Shown: positions 1-6,029, counted from the stretch's first letter. The stretch is 11,517 nucleotides of DNA from Tetragenococcus sp041859945 (GCA_041859945.1 JBFLGC010000071.1:1-11517); one strand, 5' to 3'. Notes: generated by a model from the letters alone, not told the origin. A program made the numbers and translations.

Positions 1-117
1 TATTGCTATCCTAGGATAACAGTTTCTTTTTTATTAGTCTACCTCCTTACCTCAATAAATTTTACACTAAGAGGCTATTTTTGAAAAAAAACTGCAATTC
101 ACGGCCGAGGCCGAATC

Positions 118-134
118 AGCCGCTACACTATGAG
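118..134. repeat. One half of a dispersed 17-bp inverted sequence
   Basis: This 17-bp stretch matches the reverse complement of 9577-9593 at 16 of 17 positions, and the first 13 bases are identical. Just before it lies a GC-rich 5-bp palindrome at 102-113 (CGGCC-GA-GGCCG) in otherwise AT-rich DNA. The two copies are more than 9 kb apart and both lie in gene-free DNA, so an enterococcal-type intergenic repeat is plausible. Whether it occurs elsewhere in the genome cannot be seen here. Confidence 0.4.
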
Positions 135-217
135 CTAGGCTTGCTGAAATTTGTATGAACCATTTAAAAATAAATTTTTGCGTTATTTGATTTCTTAAAT
201 AAATAATTTAACCTGTT

Positions 218-290
218 CGAATGAGTTACTATTGCTAGCGAAACGAATGTGGCTGCGATGTCGCTGTGAAAGCTAGTGGGTACTCATTCG
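218..290. repeat. Foldable intergenic repeat-like element
   Basis: Perfect 9-bp arms (218-226 CGAATGAGT and 282-290 ACTCATTCG) enclose an inner 5-bp pairing (235-239 with 272-276) and a small GCGA-TG-TCGC hairpin at 255-264. The whole forms a branched stem-loop. The inner GAATGTGGCTGC (245-256) resembles GAATGTGGTTGC at 9623-9634, inside the other repeat-like element near oriC. The rest of 1-434 shows no convincing gene. It contains a perfect 12-bp palindrome at 7-18 and AT-rich DNA. Confidence 0.45.
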
Positions 291-333
291 TAGCACCTCT
301 CTCAATAAATAAAAAGTCCATGTCATTGGTCAT
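235..333 (-). CDS. Possible 32-residue sORF read through the repeat element
   Basis: An ATG at 333 follows a purine-rich GGGAGAG (339-345) with 5-nt spacing and opens a frame of 32 codons ending in TAG at 235-237. The predicted peptide begins MTNDMDFLFIERG. It has no signal peptide and no domain I recognise. Most of its second half is encoded by the stem-loop element 218-290, so the frame may simply be a by-product of a repeat. No good promoter is visible. It is listed because the start has a ribosome-binding-like site, not because function is likely. Confidence 0.2.
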   Translation of the reverse strand: MTNDMDFLFIERGATNEYPLAFTATSQPHSFR

Positions 334-434
334 ATAGACTCTCCCAAAAAGACTCCCCAATAAATGCTTTTGCATATTTTTCAATGTTATTAGTCAGAAA
401 TATCTCTTAAATTATGCCATACATAAGCAAATAG

Positions 435-463
435 TTGCGTACGTGATAAGCGTACGCTATAAT
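435..463 (+). promoter_or_regulatory. Promoter with internal operator for the YefM/YoeB-type module
   Basis: A -35 element TTGCGT (435-440) and a perfect -10 TATAAT (458-463) are separated by 17 bp. Within that span lies a perfect 7-bp inverted repeat, GCGTACG (437-443) and CGTACGC (451-457), with a 7-bp spacer. A repressor bound there would block RNA polymerase directly. Antitoxins of the Phd/YefM family autorepress in this way, so I infer that the antitoxin or the toxin-antitoxin complex binds here. Confidence 0.75.
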
Positions 464-483
464 GTAATTTAGAGGTGATCAAA

Positions 484-747
484 ATGGAGAACTATACACC
501 AACTAAAGCACGTCAGAATTTTTATCAAATTCTGAAAGATATTAATCAGCAAAAAAAGCCGGTTACGATCATGCCGGCTAATGGAGATGAAAATCAGGCA
601 GCAATCATTATTTCTAAAAAAGATTGGGATTCAATTGCTGAAACCTTATATTTGGAAAATACCGGCACTTTGGCTAAAGTTCGTGAACGTGAAGAGGATG
701 ACAGTGGCTTTACTAACGTTGATGAAATTGATTGGGATAATCTATGA
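484..747 (+). CDS. Phd/YefM-family antitoxin
   Basis: This is an 87-residue antitoxin of a type II toxin-antitoxin pair. The N-terminal part (about residues 3-55: YTPTKARQNFY, then a PVTIMPAN strand and an AAIIISKKDWDSI segment) is the typical Phd/YefM DNA-binding and dimerisation fold. The acidic C-terminal tail (about 56-87, ending VDEIDWDNL) is the part expected to wrap and neutralise the basic toxin. A GTG at 475 is in frame, but the ATG at 484 is preferred because AGAGGTGAT (471-479) is then the ribosome binding site. The stop overlaps the toxin start by ATGA. The gene is expected to repress its own promoter through the inverted repeat at 437-457. Family assignment is confident; the exact subfamily name is not. 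Confidence 0.88.
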   Translation: MENYTPTKARQNFYQILKDINQQKKPVTIMPANGDENQAAIIISKKDWDSIAETLYLENTGTLAKVREREEDDSGFTNVDEIDWDNL

Positions 748-1010
748 GTGGTTATCAAGTTGAGATTAAAAATTCTGCTAAAAGTGATTTGAAAAAGATA
801 AAAAACTCGAACCTAAAAGCGGAATTTTTAAACACAGTCGCTATTCTTAAAGAGAATCCATACAATCCCACGCAATCATTTGAAAAGTTACAACCAACGA
901 GTCGCGGATTATATTCAAGGCGCTTAAATGCGCAGCACCGGGTGGTTTATCGTGTCGATAAAAAATTAAAAAAGGTCTATATTTATGCAGCATGGAGCCA
1001 TTATGAATAA
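744..1010 (+). CDS. Txe/YoeB-family mRNA endonuclease toxin
   Basis: This 88-residue basic protein is the toxin partner of the upstream antitoxin; translation is coupled through a 4-nt ATGA overlap. The family cleaves ribosome-bound mRNA and shares the RelE-like fold. Visible family marks are the FEKLQ segment around Glu47, the SRRLNAQHRVVYRV block (Arg59, Arg60, His65, Arg66, Tyr69) and the C-terminal SHYE with His86-Tyr87. These correspond to the catalytic Glu, Arg, His and Tyr of E. coli YoeB. All appear intact, so an active RNase is expected. The C-terminus carries one extra Glu after the usual His-Tyr end. The sequence between 20 and 55 is less conserved than in Axe-Txe, so it could sit in a neighbouring YoeB/RelE subgroup. 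Confidence 0.87.
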   Translation: MSGYQVEIKNSAKSDLKKIKNSNLKAEFLNTVAILKENPYNPTQSFEKLQPTSRGLYSRRLNAQHRVVYRVDKKLKKVYIYAAWSHYE

Positions 1011-1031
1011 GTAAGAAACTAGAAAATTTTC

Positions 1032-1084
1032 TTATCAATTCAGGGGTTATCATTCAGAAATAACCCCTCGGAAAGTTTTGATAA
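1032..1084. terminator. Nested hairpin after the toxin gene
   Basis: A perfect 9-bp stem (1042-1050 AGGGGTTAT with 1060-1068) and an outer 7-bp pairing (1032-1038 TTATCAA with 1078-1084) fold just after the toxin stop. No T-run follows on either strand, so it may be an mRNA 3'-end stabiliser or a weak terminator backed up by the next hairpin rather than a classical terminator. Confidence 0.4.
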
Positions 1085-1128
1085 AACAAGCCCTTTACGG
1101 TAAATCGTTCCGTTAGGGGCTTGTTTTT
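1083..1128 (+). terminator. Rho-independent terminator
   Basis: A long stem pairs 1083-1100 with 1110-1127 (ACAAGCCC with GGGCTTGT at its core, one T-T mismatch). It has a 9-nt loop and ends in TTTTT. It closes the toxin-antitoxin operon. The A-run on the left arm means it could also work on the minus strand. The DNA from 1129 to 1349 holds no supportable gene, only short broken frames on the minus strand. Confidence 0.8.
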
Positions 1129-1349
1129 GTGAAATAAAAGAAAATCGTCCTCTTATTCAAGGACTTTCTTGGCCTTTTTAACCGGGAATTTAGTTGTCAT
1201 TTTCGCAAAGAAAGCTCCTCGTAGCTGCCGACACGGATCAAGCAAATCACAACATCATACGCCCTATTTTGTCAAAGTGAATGAGTTTCACAGTGCCCTC
1301 TTTTTCGACATAAAATAACACAAAAAACAGGTTATTTTCCCGTTAATTT

Positions 1350-1378
1350 TTGCGCTTCTCACCAAAAAACGGTAAAAT
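1350..1378 (+). promoter_or_regulatory. Candidate promoter for the YbjQ-like gene
   Basis: TTGCGC (1350-1355) and TAAAAT (1373-1378) are separated by 17 bp and lie 32 bp upstream of the ATG at 1411. The -10 is good (5 of 6) and the -35 is weak (3 of 6). Confidence 0.45.
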
Positions 1379-1410
1379 AAAATTAAGAAGATTTGGAAAG
1401 AAGGGATATC

Positions 1411-1719
1411 ATGAACACCGAAGAACGAATCGAAAAAGTGCTCTTATCTACCGGTAACGTCAATAAACCTTATCTGGTGCGTGACATTATTTTTGCGACC
1501 AGCTCATTTGAAGAAGATTTGTTTGATCCAGCCAACGATCCTAACATCGCCATGCGTGAAATCGTCCATCAGTTAAAAAGAAAAGCGGTCGAATACGGCG
1601 CCGATGCGGTCATCAACTGCCATTTCGAACACGAAGAAGTCGCAAAACACGGAAAACTTTATTTTGAAGTCTTTGCTTATGGGACCGTGGTTCAATTCAC
1701 CCAATCCACAATCGGCTAG
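1411..1719 (+). CDS. YbjQ/UPF0145-like small cytoplasmic protein
   Basis: This is a soluble protein of 102 residues. The second half, AVEYGADAVINCHFEHE (about 59-75) followed by YFEVFAYGTVVQF (84-96), has the form of the YbjQ/UPF0145 family. There an alpha-helix with a GADAV motif leads into beta strands and an ...AYGTAV end; the family is sometimes called a putative heavy-metal-binding domain but its biochemical role is unsettled. The N-terminus is unlike the usual start of the family. A TTG at 1393 is in frame, but the ATG at 1411 has a GAAGGG ribosome binding site at proper spacing and is chosen. It is monocistronic: its own promoter lies upstream and a terminator directly follows. The fold assignment is by pattern and is moderately sure; function is unknown. 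Confidence 0.6.
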   Translation: MNTEERIEKVLLSTGNVNKPYLVRDIIFATSSFEEDLFDPANDPNIAMREIVHQLKRKAVEYGADAVINCHFEHEEVAKHGKLYFEVFAYGTVVQFTQSTIG

Positions 1720-1724
1720 ATGTG

Positions 1725-1757
1725 AAAAAGGATCAGTCGAGTGACCGATCCTTTTTT
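1725..1757 (+). terminator. Rho-independent terminator overlapping the start of the MFS relic
   Basis: AAAAAGGATC (1725-1734) pairs with GATCCTTTTT (1747-1756), with an extra GTC-GAC pairing and a GAGT tetraloop, and runs into the T-tract. It lies 5 nt after the YbjQ-like stop. Its right arm is also the first readable sequence of the truncated transporter downstream. Confidence 0.85.
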
Positions 1758-2268
1758 AATGCTTTCTTCTTTAACTTTAACACCCATTCTCCAAATGTTA
1801 CTTGTCGAAAATAAGCAGATGATCCTTTCTTCTTATTCTTTTACCATTGCTACTTTAAATGCTACGATCGCTGTTGCTTTAGCATTAGGTGGTTTTCTAG
1901 GAACCAACTATCTGAAAGGTTTTTCTTTGCAAACGTTACTTTTCAGTTGTCTGCTTGCGACGAGTATTTTCTATCCCCTCGTTTTGACCCATAACATTTA
2001 CCTCATTTTGCTAACGATCATCCCGATTTGTTTTCTGGTCGGTGCCATCATGCCTAGACTATCAGGCTGGATCGTGCAAATCGTCGCCGCCGACAAACTA
2101 GCCATGACAATTGGCCTGATCAATACCCTACTAGTTGGCCTGGCGCCACTTTCGACATTTTTGATCGTCCTACTAGCTAGCCTTACCGCACCAACTTACG
2201 CCATTTTTCTTTTGTTCGCTCTGGGCCTAGCTTTGATTTTTGGGAAAATAATGACTGCTAAAAAATAA
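1741..2268 (+). pseudogene. 5'-truncated MFS transporter (C-terminal half)
   Basis: An open frame of about 175 codons encodes five to six hydrophobic helices with short polar loops. The LNATIAVALALGGFLG segment and the later GLAPLSTFLIVL segment are typical of the second half of major facilitator efflux proteins, which are normally about 400 residues with twelve helices. The amino-terminal half is absent. The frame opens inside the terminator of the preceding gene, with only a GTG at 1741 or an ATG at 1759 as possible starts. Neither has a ribosome binding site, and no promoter precedes them. The likeliest reading is a relic left by a deletion that fused the terminator region to mid-gene sequence. 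The retained frame is intact to its stop, so the event may be fairly recent. Substrate cannot be told. Confidence 0.7.
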
Positions 2269-2276
2269 AAAAAGAT

Positions 2277-2306
2277 TTGCGTATATACTTAAGTATATAC
2301 TATAAT
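2277..2306 (+). promoter_or_regulatory. Promoter with 20-bp palindromic operator for the AbrB/Doc module
   Basis: TTGCGT (2277-2282) and a perfect TATAAT (2301-2306) are 18 bp apart. A perfect 20-bp palindrome, GTATATACTTAAGTATATAC (2281-2300), fills the interval. This is the expected place for autorepression by the dimeric AbrB-fold antitoxin encoded just downstream. The layout closely copies the promoter of the other toxin-antitoxin module at 435-463. Confidence 0.78.
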
Positions 2307-2328
2307 ACAGATAAGGAAGGTGATAGCG

Positions 2329-2565
2329 ATGCAAATCGAAGAAAAAAAGATCAGAAAAGTGGGAAATTCGGTAGTTATTACGATCCCCAAAGATTTTTTA
2401 GAACGAACTGGGATAAAAGCTGGCGAAGTGGTCGATGTAAATAATGACGCTTGGGATGCACTTATTAAAAAGAAAGAAAGCAGTAGAGAAGCAGAAATTG
2501 CTCTTTATTCAAAAAAATCATTGCAAAAATATGAAACAGCCTATAAGGAACTGATCAATCGATGA
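2329..2565 (+). CDS. AbrB/MazE-like (SpoVT-fold) antitoxin
   Basis: This 78-residue protein has an N-terminal swapped-hairpin AbrB/MazE domain: IRKVGNSVVITIPKDFLERTGIKAGEVVDV (about 8-37) is the standard pattern, which dimerises and binds palindromic DNA. The C-terminal part (about 45-78) is charged and helical, ending LQKYETAYKELINR, and should be the toxin-binding segment. A GTG at 2320 is in frame, but the ATG at 2329 has AAGGAAGG (2313-2320) 8 nt upstream. The stop overlaps the toxin start by ATGA. Coupling of an AbrB-type antitoxin with a Doc toxin differs from the classical Phd-Doc pair, where the antitoxin is Phd-like. The pairing is therefore inferred from gene order, overlap and the operator. 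Confidence 0.85.
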   Translation: MQIEEKKIRKVGNSVVITIPKDFLERTGIKAGEVVDVNNDAWDALIKKKESSREAEIALYSKKSLQKYETAYKELINR

Positions 2566-2972
2566 AGGTGAAGTATCTAAAAATCGAAGAAATAGTATTT
2601 TTCAACAAATTACAAATAGAAACGTTCTCGCCTCAAGAGCCTATCGGTATTGCAAGTAGGAGTGCCTTAGAAATGAGCGTTGCGCAACCTAAAATAACTG
2701 TTTCTAGTGAAGATATCTATAAGGATATCTATGAAAAAGCAGGGATATTGCTTATTAACCTTATCAAAAAGCATCCCTTTTTCAACGCGAATAAACGAAC
2801 GGCTATCCTTTCTATGAATGTTTTTCTAGAAATAAACGGCTATCAAATGAACTTTTCGAATCGCGAATTAGTCGATTTAGCAGTTGAAATAGCTGTCTTT
2901 AACGGTAATTTTGATACTTTAAAAGAAAAAGTTTTTTCAGAAATAAGAAAGAACACATCAAAAAAGAACTAA
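2562..2972 (+). CDS. Doc/Fic-family toxin (death-on-curing type)
   Basis: This 136-residue all-helical protein carries the Fic/Doc core motif HPFFNANKRTA at residues 71-81. Classical Doc kinases, which phosphorylate and inactivate elongation factor EF-Tu, have HxFxDANKR; adenylylating Fic proteins have HPFx[D/E]GNGR. The Lys78 in place of Gly marks it as the Doc branch. His71, Phe73, Asn77, Lys78 and Arg79 are kept, but the fifth motif position, normally the acidic metal ligand, is Asn75. Activity may therefore be reduced, altered or merely variant. Translation is coupled to the antitoxin by an ATGA overlap, with AAGGAA at 2545-2550. Length is close to that of P1 Doc. A hairpin terminator follows. 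Family membership is confident; catalytic competence is open. Confidence 0.87.
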   Translation: MKVKYLKIEEIVFFNKLQIETFSPQEPIGIASRSALEMSVAQPKITVSSEDIYKDIYEKAGILLINLIKKHPFFNANKRTAILSMNVFLEINGYQMNFSNRELVDLAVEIAVFNGNFDTLKEKVFSEIRKNTSKKN

Positions 2973-2982
2973 AAATAAAACA

Positions 2983-3023
2983 CCTAAAAACAAGTGCCTG
3001 AGCAAATGCTACTTGTTTTTAGG
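2983..3023. terminator. Hairpin terminator after the Doc toxin
   Basis: A perfect 13-bp inverted repeat (2983-2995 with 3011-3023, CCTAAAAACAAGT type) begins 11 nt after the toxin stop. The stem carries A-runs on one arm and T-runs on the other. The T-stretch lies inside the stem, so it fits a two-way terminator for the toxin gene and for the leftward gene at 3122-3466. Confidence 0.65.
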
Positions 3024-3121
3024 TTCGTTATTTATACCACTAATTTTTTTAATTCTTTTCTAAAATTTGTATAGGTCGTTTTGATTAACGCTCTTCAATC
3101 CTGTTCAACCGTATCAAAAGT

Positions 3122-3466
3122 TCATTTAAACCACGCTATTAATTTAGCCACCAAGCTTTCTCGCTTAGCCGTTTTCTCCATACCGTTTTCTGTTTTTACA
3201 TCTTGAATCTGGATCTCCCCTTCAAAATTAGGATACTTTTCTTGATAGGCCTCTTTTAAAGCGGCTTTTTGCCCTTCTTCAGAAAGCACATAGACGATTT
3301 CACCATTCTCCTTGACAACTTTTTGGGAATACTTACCAAAATCGATCGTCTCACTGGCAACATGCCTTTCTTCTTTTTCCAGTTCCTTCATTTTTTTAGG
3401 AAATACCGGCATGAAACTGAAAATGAATCCTAAAATCAAAACGACGACAAGGAACCTCTTCTTCAT
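3122..3466 (-). CDS. Small membrane-anchored or secreted protein of unknown function
   Basis: This 114-residue protein begins with a positively charged MKKR and one hydrophobic helix (about residues 5-21). The remainder is highly charged and soluble, so it should lie outside the membrane, either tethered or released. No lipobox Cys is present, and the usual AxA cleavage site is not obvious (the helix ends PVFPKK), which favours an uncleaved anchor. The soluble part (VYVLSEEGQKAALKEAYQEKYPNFEGEIQI) looks helical; I recognise no domain. The ATG at 3466 has GAGGGGG 7 nt upstream. A TATAAT-like -10 (3499-3504) lies upstream on the same strand with a poor -35. It appears to be a single-gene unit sharing the 2983-3023 hairpin as terminator. 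Confidence 0.7.
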   Translation of the reverse strand: MKKRFLVVVLILGFIFSFMPVFPKKMKELEKEERHVASETIDFGKYSQKVVKENGEIVYVLSEEGQKAALKEAYQEKYPNFEGEIQIQDVKTENGMEKTAKRESLVAKLIAWFK

Positions 3467-3594
3467 GGTTTGACCCCCTCATTTGTAAAAACTCTTTCAT
3501 TATAGTTGCCAGATAGTTAAACACTCACCGATTTAGTGCGCCTGATCGCTCAAAGCTAGCCCAACTCTGTGACTAGGATTCACCGATCTATTTC

Positions 3595-3696
3595 CTATTC
3601 TCTTTTTTCATCATCTTGCCAATGAGCAAATAACTCATGAGTATCTTTTGGTTGTTTCTTCTTAAGTGTCAAATCAGCCGAGCGCTCATTCTCTTT
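3595..3696 (-). pseudogene. Possible relic: C-terminal tail of a lost small gene
   Basis: An open stretch of about 33 codons ending in TAG (3595-3597) reads ...LKKKQPKDTHELFAHWQDDEKRE on the minus strand. It lacks an ATG and a ribosome binding site; the only candidate start is a TTG inside it. It overlaps the 3' end of the acetyltransferase in another frame. The polar sequence with an ELFAHW-type segment reminds me of the C-terminal tails of small MazE/AbrB-type antitoxins, but this is resemblance only. The rest of 3481-3685 shows nothing I can name. Confidence 0.25.
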
Positions 3697-4195
3697 TTAG
3701 ATCCAAATACATCAGATCTTCCGCAAAATAACGCGCACCATAAAACAAAGCTTTGGGTTCTGTCCCATATTTTTTAAAACCAAACGATGCATAAAATTTC
3801 TTAGCACGAACGTTTTCGGAATTGACCATTAAATGGACAACTTTTAAATCATCTATTTTTCGAGCCTCGGTCAGAAGATAAGTGACTACTTCTTTGGCTA
3901 AGCCAGTCCCACGATACGCTGCTTCACAATACATGGCGACCAAATCGGCTTTATGTTGTTCCTTGCGTCTTTTTCCTCGGACCAAGCAAACGACACAAAC
4001 AAGCTTTCCTTCACAAAAGCCACCAACTGTAAATCCCCACTGTGACTGCTCAAGCCGTTTTTTAAATACCGCCAACGGTAATTTTTCCTCTTCTTCATAA
4101 CTAGCTCCAAAAGCTTCGGGATCCGTTTTTAGACCAGTAAGACGCAAAGTCCTAAAAGCAGTCACATCTTTTTCATCAAGCAGTCTCACATTCAT
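3686..4195 (-). CDS. GNAT-family N-acetyltransferase
   Basis: This 169-residue single-domain protein transfers an acetyl group from acetyl-CoA to an amine of an unknown acceptor. Motif A is clear: a strand VAMYCEAAYRGTGLAKEVV (86-104) with the pyrophosphate-binding R-G-T-G-L-A at 95-100. Motif B follows as NSENVRAKKFYASFGFKKYG (125-144), with the Asn and Tyr typical of the family. The N-terminal VRLLDEKDVTAFRTLRL is the standard first strand and helix. The ATG at 4195 has GGGAGGT (4204-4210) 8 nt upstream. It reads toward the membrane-protein gene but is separated from it by more than 200 bp. Acceptor class (antibiotic, peptide or protein N-terminus) cannot be inferred; the sequence does not look like the well-known aminoglycoside enzymes. 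Confidence 0.88.
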   Translation of the reverse strand: MNVRLLDEKDVTAFRTLRLTGLKTDPEAFGASYEEEEKLPLAVFKKRLEQSQWGFTVGGFCEGKLVCVVCLVRGKRRKEQHKADLVAMYCEAAYRGTGLAKEVVTYLLTEARKIDDLKVVHLMVNSENVRAKKFYASFGFKKYGTEPKALFYGARYFAEDLMYLDLKRE

Positions 4196-4254
4196 AGAAA
4201 ATAACCTCCCTATTTTAAAATCACCTAGATAGTCTTAGCATACCACTTCTCGAA

Positions 4255-4314
4255 GAAAAAATGACACGAAACTCTTCTTTGAAAAAATAAATCAAAGTCA
4301 AGTTCGTGCCATTT
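4255..4314 (-). terminator. Terminator of the ABC exporter gene
   Basis: On the minus strand, 4303-4314 pairs with 4259-4270 (12 bp, one A-C mismatch) and an inner CTTTGA-TCAAAG pairing extends the fold. The stem then runs into a T-tract (A-run at 4256-4261 on the plus strand). It lies about 50 nt after the exporter stop and isolates that gene from the acetyltransferase downstream. Confidence 0.75.
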
Positions 4315-4364
4315 AAGGACTTTTTACTATTATTCCTATCTCCAAGTGCTCATTTTTAGCCTGG

Positions 4365-5975
4365 TTACTTCATTAAATCTTCCAAGTCAATAATGCGAGA
4401 ATATAACCCTTTATTTTCCTCATTCAATTTATGTGTCACCTCGATCACCGTTCGCATTGGATCGCTAAGCAATTCTTTTTCTACTGCCACTCCGTTCATA
4501 TGGTCTAATGCAGCCGTTCCCTCATCCATTAGAGCAATAGGTGTTGATGAAACATAATACCTGGCCAATGCTAGTCGCTGCTGCTGACCAATCGAAAGGT
4601 TAGTACCATTGTCCAAAACAAGTTGATCCATGTCAGCAACAAAATCAATACTAGCACTTGTTAAAGCAGCTGTAACATCAGCATTAGAAACATTGTCTTG
4701 CCATAAACTAACATTATTTTTAATCGTATCAGTAAATAAGTACGGCTTCTGATCGATATAAGTGATCAGTTGATTCAAATTTTGCTGCGAAAATTGATCG
4801 ATTCCTTGACTGTCTATAGCTACTTGTCCCGTATAATCAGTGATTTGACCACTAATGATTTTTAGTAAGGTGCTTTTCCCCAAGCCACTCCTACCTGTTA
4901 TAGCAATCTTTTCACCTTTTTTGATTTTTAAATTCAAATCTTGAAAAATCACTTTATCGTCAACACTGTAGGTTAAATCCGTGATTTTGATCATATCTTC
5001 AAAACTTGGACTATTTTCCAAAACTAGTTTACTCACACCCTCTTTCGAGCCATCAGCCTCAACAAAAGCTATTTTTTTAACGACTGGTTCTGTTCCACGA
5101 ATTTGCGAGTTGAGATTACTGATTTGCGAAAGCGAATTGAATAGAGTTGCCGATAAATTACCTGTAGATGCTACAGAACCTAAAGGAATAATATGGCTGA
5201 TTGCTAAATAACAAGTGATTACATCGACTGCAACTTGGGCAAGAATGCTCAAAAAGCTGATACTATTTTGTACTTTGATTTCAGTTTGCGTATAACTGAT
5301 TTTATCCTCGGCATATGCTTTTGCCTCTGTTTTTACCAAATTTGGCAACATGTGCAAACGATTGTAGCTAAACAACACATCAAAGCCACCTAATAAATTT
5401 GTGATACCAAAAATAAGCTTCTCATTTGAAGCTGAAAGCATAGCATTAGCTTTTTGGAGTGGTTTAGAAATATATTTAGGCAGCGTCAATAACAGCCCCG
5501 CCAAAATCAAGCTCACCCCTAAAATCGTCCAATGATAAAATGCCAGCGTGACCATGGAACTGATAACACGAAAAATATTTGCTATCAAAGCATATAAATT
5601 GGTTAAATATTTAGTTTCAATCGTGAACACGTCATTGGTATATTGTGAAATATATTGACTATTTTTTTGTCTATGAAAAGTTTGGTAGTCAAAATGAGAA
5701 ATTCGTACCGCTTGATCTGTTCGAAGATCTAAACAGATTTCTTCAATTAACCGGATCTCAAAAGCTCCTTGAAAATAATTACTTAAAAGAAACATTATCC
5801 ATAACCCTAAATTGATTGCACTCCAAAATAACATTGCTTGAACATTCAATGCGAAGACGGCATTCATTTGAAAGGTCAATCCCACTGAAGTTGCTGTTTG
5901 TAAGAGCGCATTTCCTGCTAACCAAAAAATATTAAAAAATTGTTTGCCTTTATGCCGATAAATATAAGGTTTCAT
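4365..5975 (-). CDS. ABC exporter, fused membrane and ATPase domains
   Basis: This 536-residue half-transporter has an N-terminal membrane domain with about six helices (residues about 12-300) fused to a nucleotide-binding domain (about 328-536). It should work as a homodimer in the plasma membrane, moving an unknown substrate outward. In the ATPase: Walker A GRSGLGKST (361-369), Q-loop Gln409 (YIDQKPYLF), signature LSIGQ (460-464, Ile replacing the usual first Gly of LSGGQ), Walker B IALMDE (480-485), D-loop AALD and H-loop His515. Apart from the signature the catalytic set is intact. No C39 peptidase domain is present, so it is not a self-processing bacteriocin exporter. The ATG at 5975 has AAGGAG (5986-5991) 10 nt upstream. 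It is divergent from the Rgg-type regulator, its probable controller, and ends in its own terminator. Confidence 0.88.
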   Translation of the reverse strand: MKPYIYRHKGKQFFNIFWLAGNALLQTATSVGLTFQMNAVFALNVQAMLFWSAINLGLWIMFLLSNYFQGAFEIRLIEEICLDLRTDQAVRISHFDYQTFHRQKNSQYISQYTNDVFTIETKYLTNLYALIANIFRVISSMVTLAFYHWTILGVSLILAGLLLTLPKYISKPLQKANAMLSASNEKLIFGITNLLGGFDVLFSYNRLHMLPNLVKTEAKAYAEDKISYTQTEIKVQNSISFLSILAQVAVDVITCYLAISHIIPLGSVASTGNLSATLFNSLSQISNLNSQIRGTEPVVKKIAFVEADGSKEGVSKLVLENSPSFEDMIKITDLTYSVDDKVIFQDLNLKIKKGEKIAITGRSGLGKSTLLKIISGQITDYTGQVAIDSQGIDQFSQQNLNQLITYIDQKPYLFTDTIKNNVSLWQDNVSNADVTAALTSASIDFVADMDQLVLDNGTNLSIGQQQRLALARYYVSSTPIALMDEGTAALDHMNGVAVEKELLSDPMRTVIEVTHKLNEENKGLYSRIIDLEDLMK

Positions 5976-6002
5976 GTTATCTCTTCTCCTTCAACAATAA
6001 GC

Positions 6003-6018
6003 TATAATCCAAATTATA
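6003..6018. promoter_or_regulatory. Inverted repeat in the exporter/regulator intergenic region
   Basis: TATAAT-CCAA-ATTATA is a perfect 6-bp inverted repeat with a 4-nt centre. The right arm reads as a -10 hexamer (TATAAT) toward the ABC exporter and the left arm as one on the plus strand. It could be the exporter promoter core, an operator for the regulator, or both. Pairing by AT-rich chance is possible. Confidence 0.4.
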
Positions 6019-6029
6019 AAGTTTTACCA

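Noticed and set aside
40..52. An AAGGAGGT-like ribosome binding site on the minus strand near the left edge
   Set aside because: No ATG, GTG or TTG follows at usable spacing before the window edge, so no gene start can be supported.
3882..4110. Open frames of about 70 codons on both strands inside the acetyltransferase gene
   Set aside because: They are out-of-frame shadows of a clear GNAT coding sequence, with no ribosome sites.
4981..5211. Plus-strand open frame of 76 codons within the ABC exporter
   Set aside because: It lies opposite the well-supported exporter domain, and its translation shows no family features.
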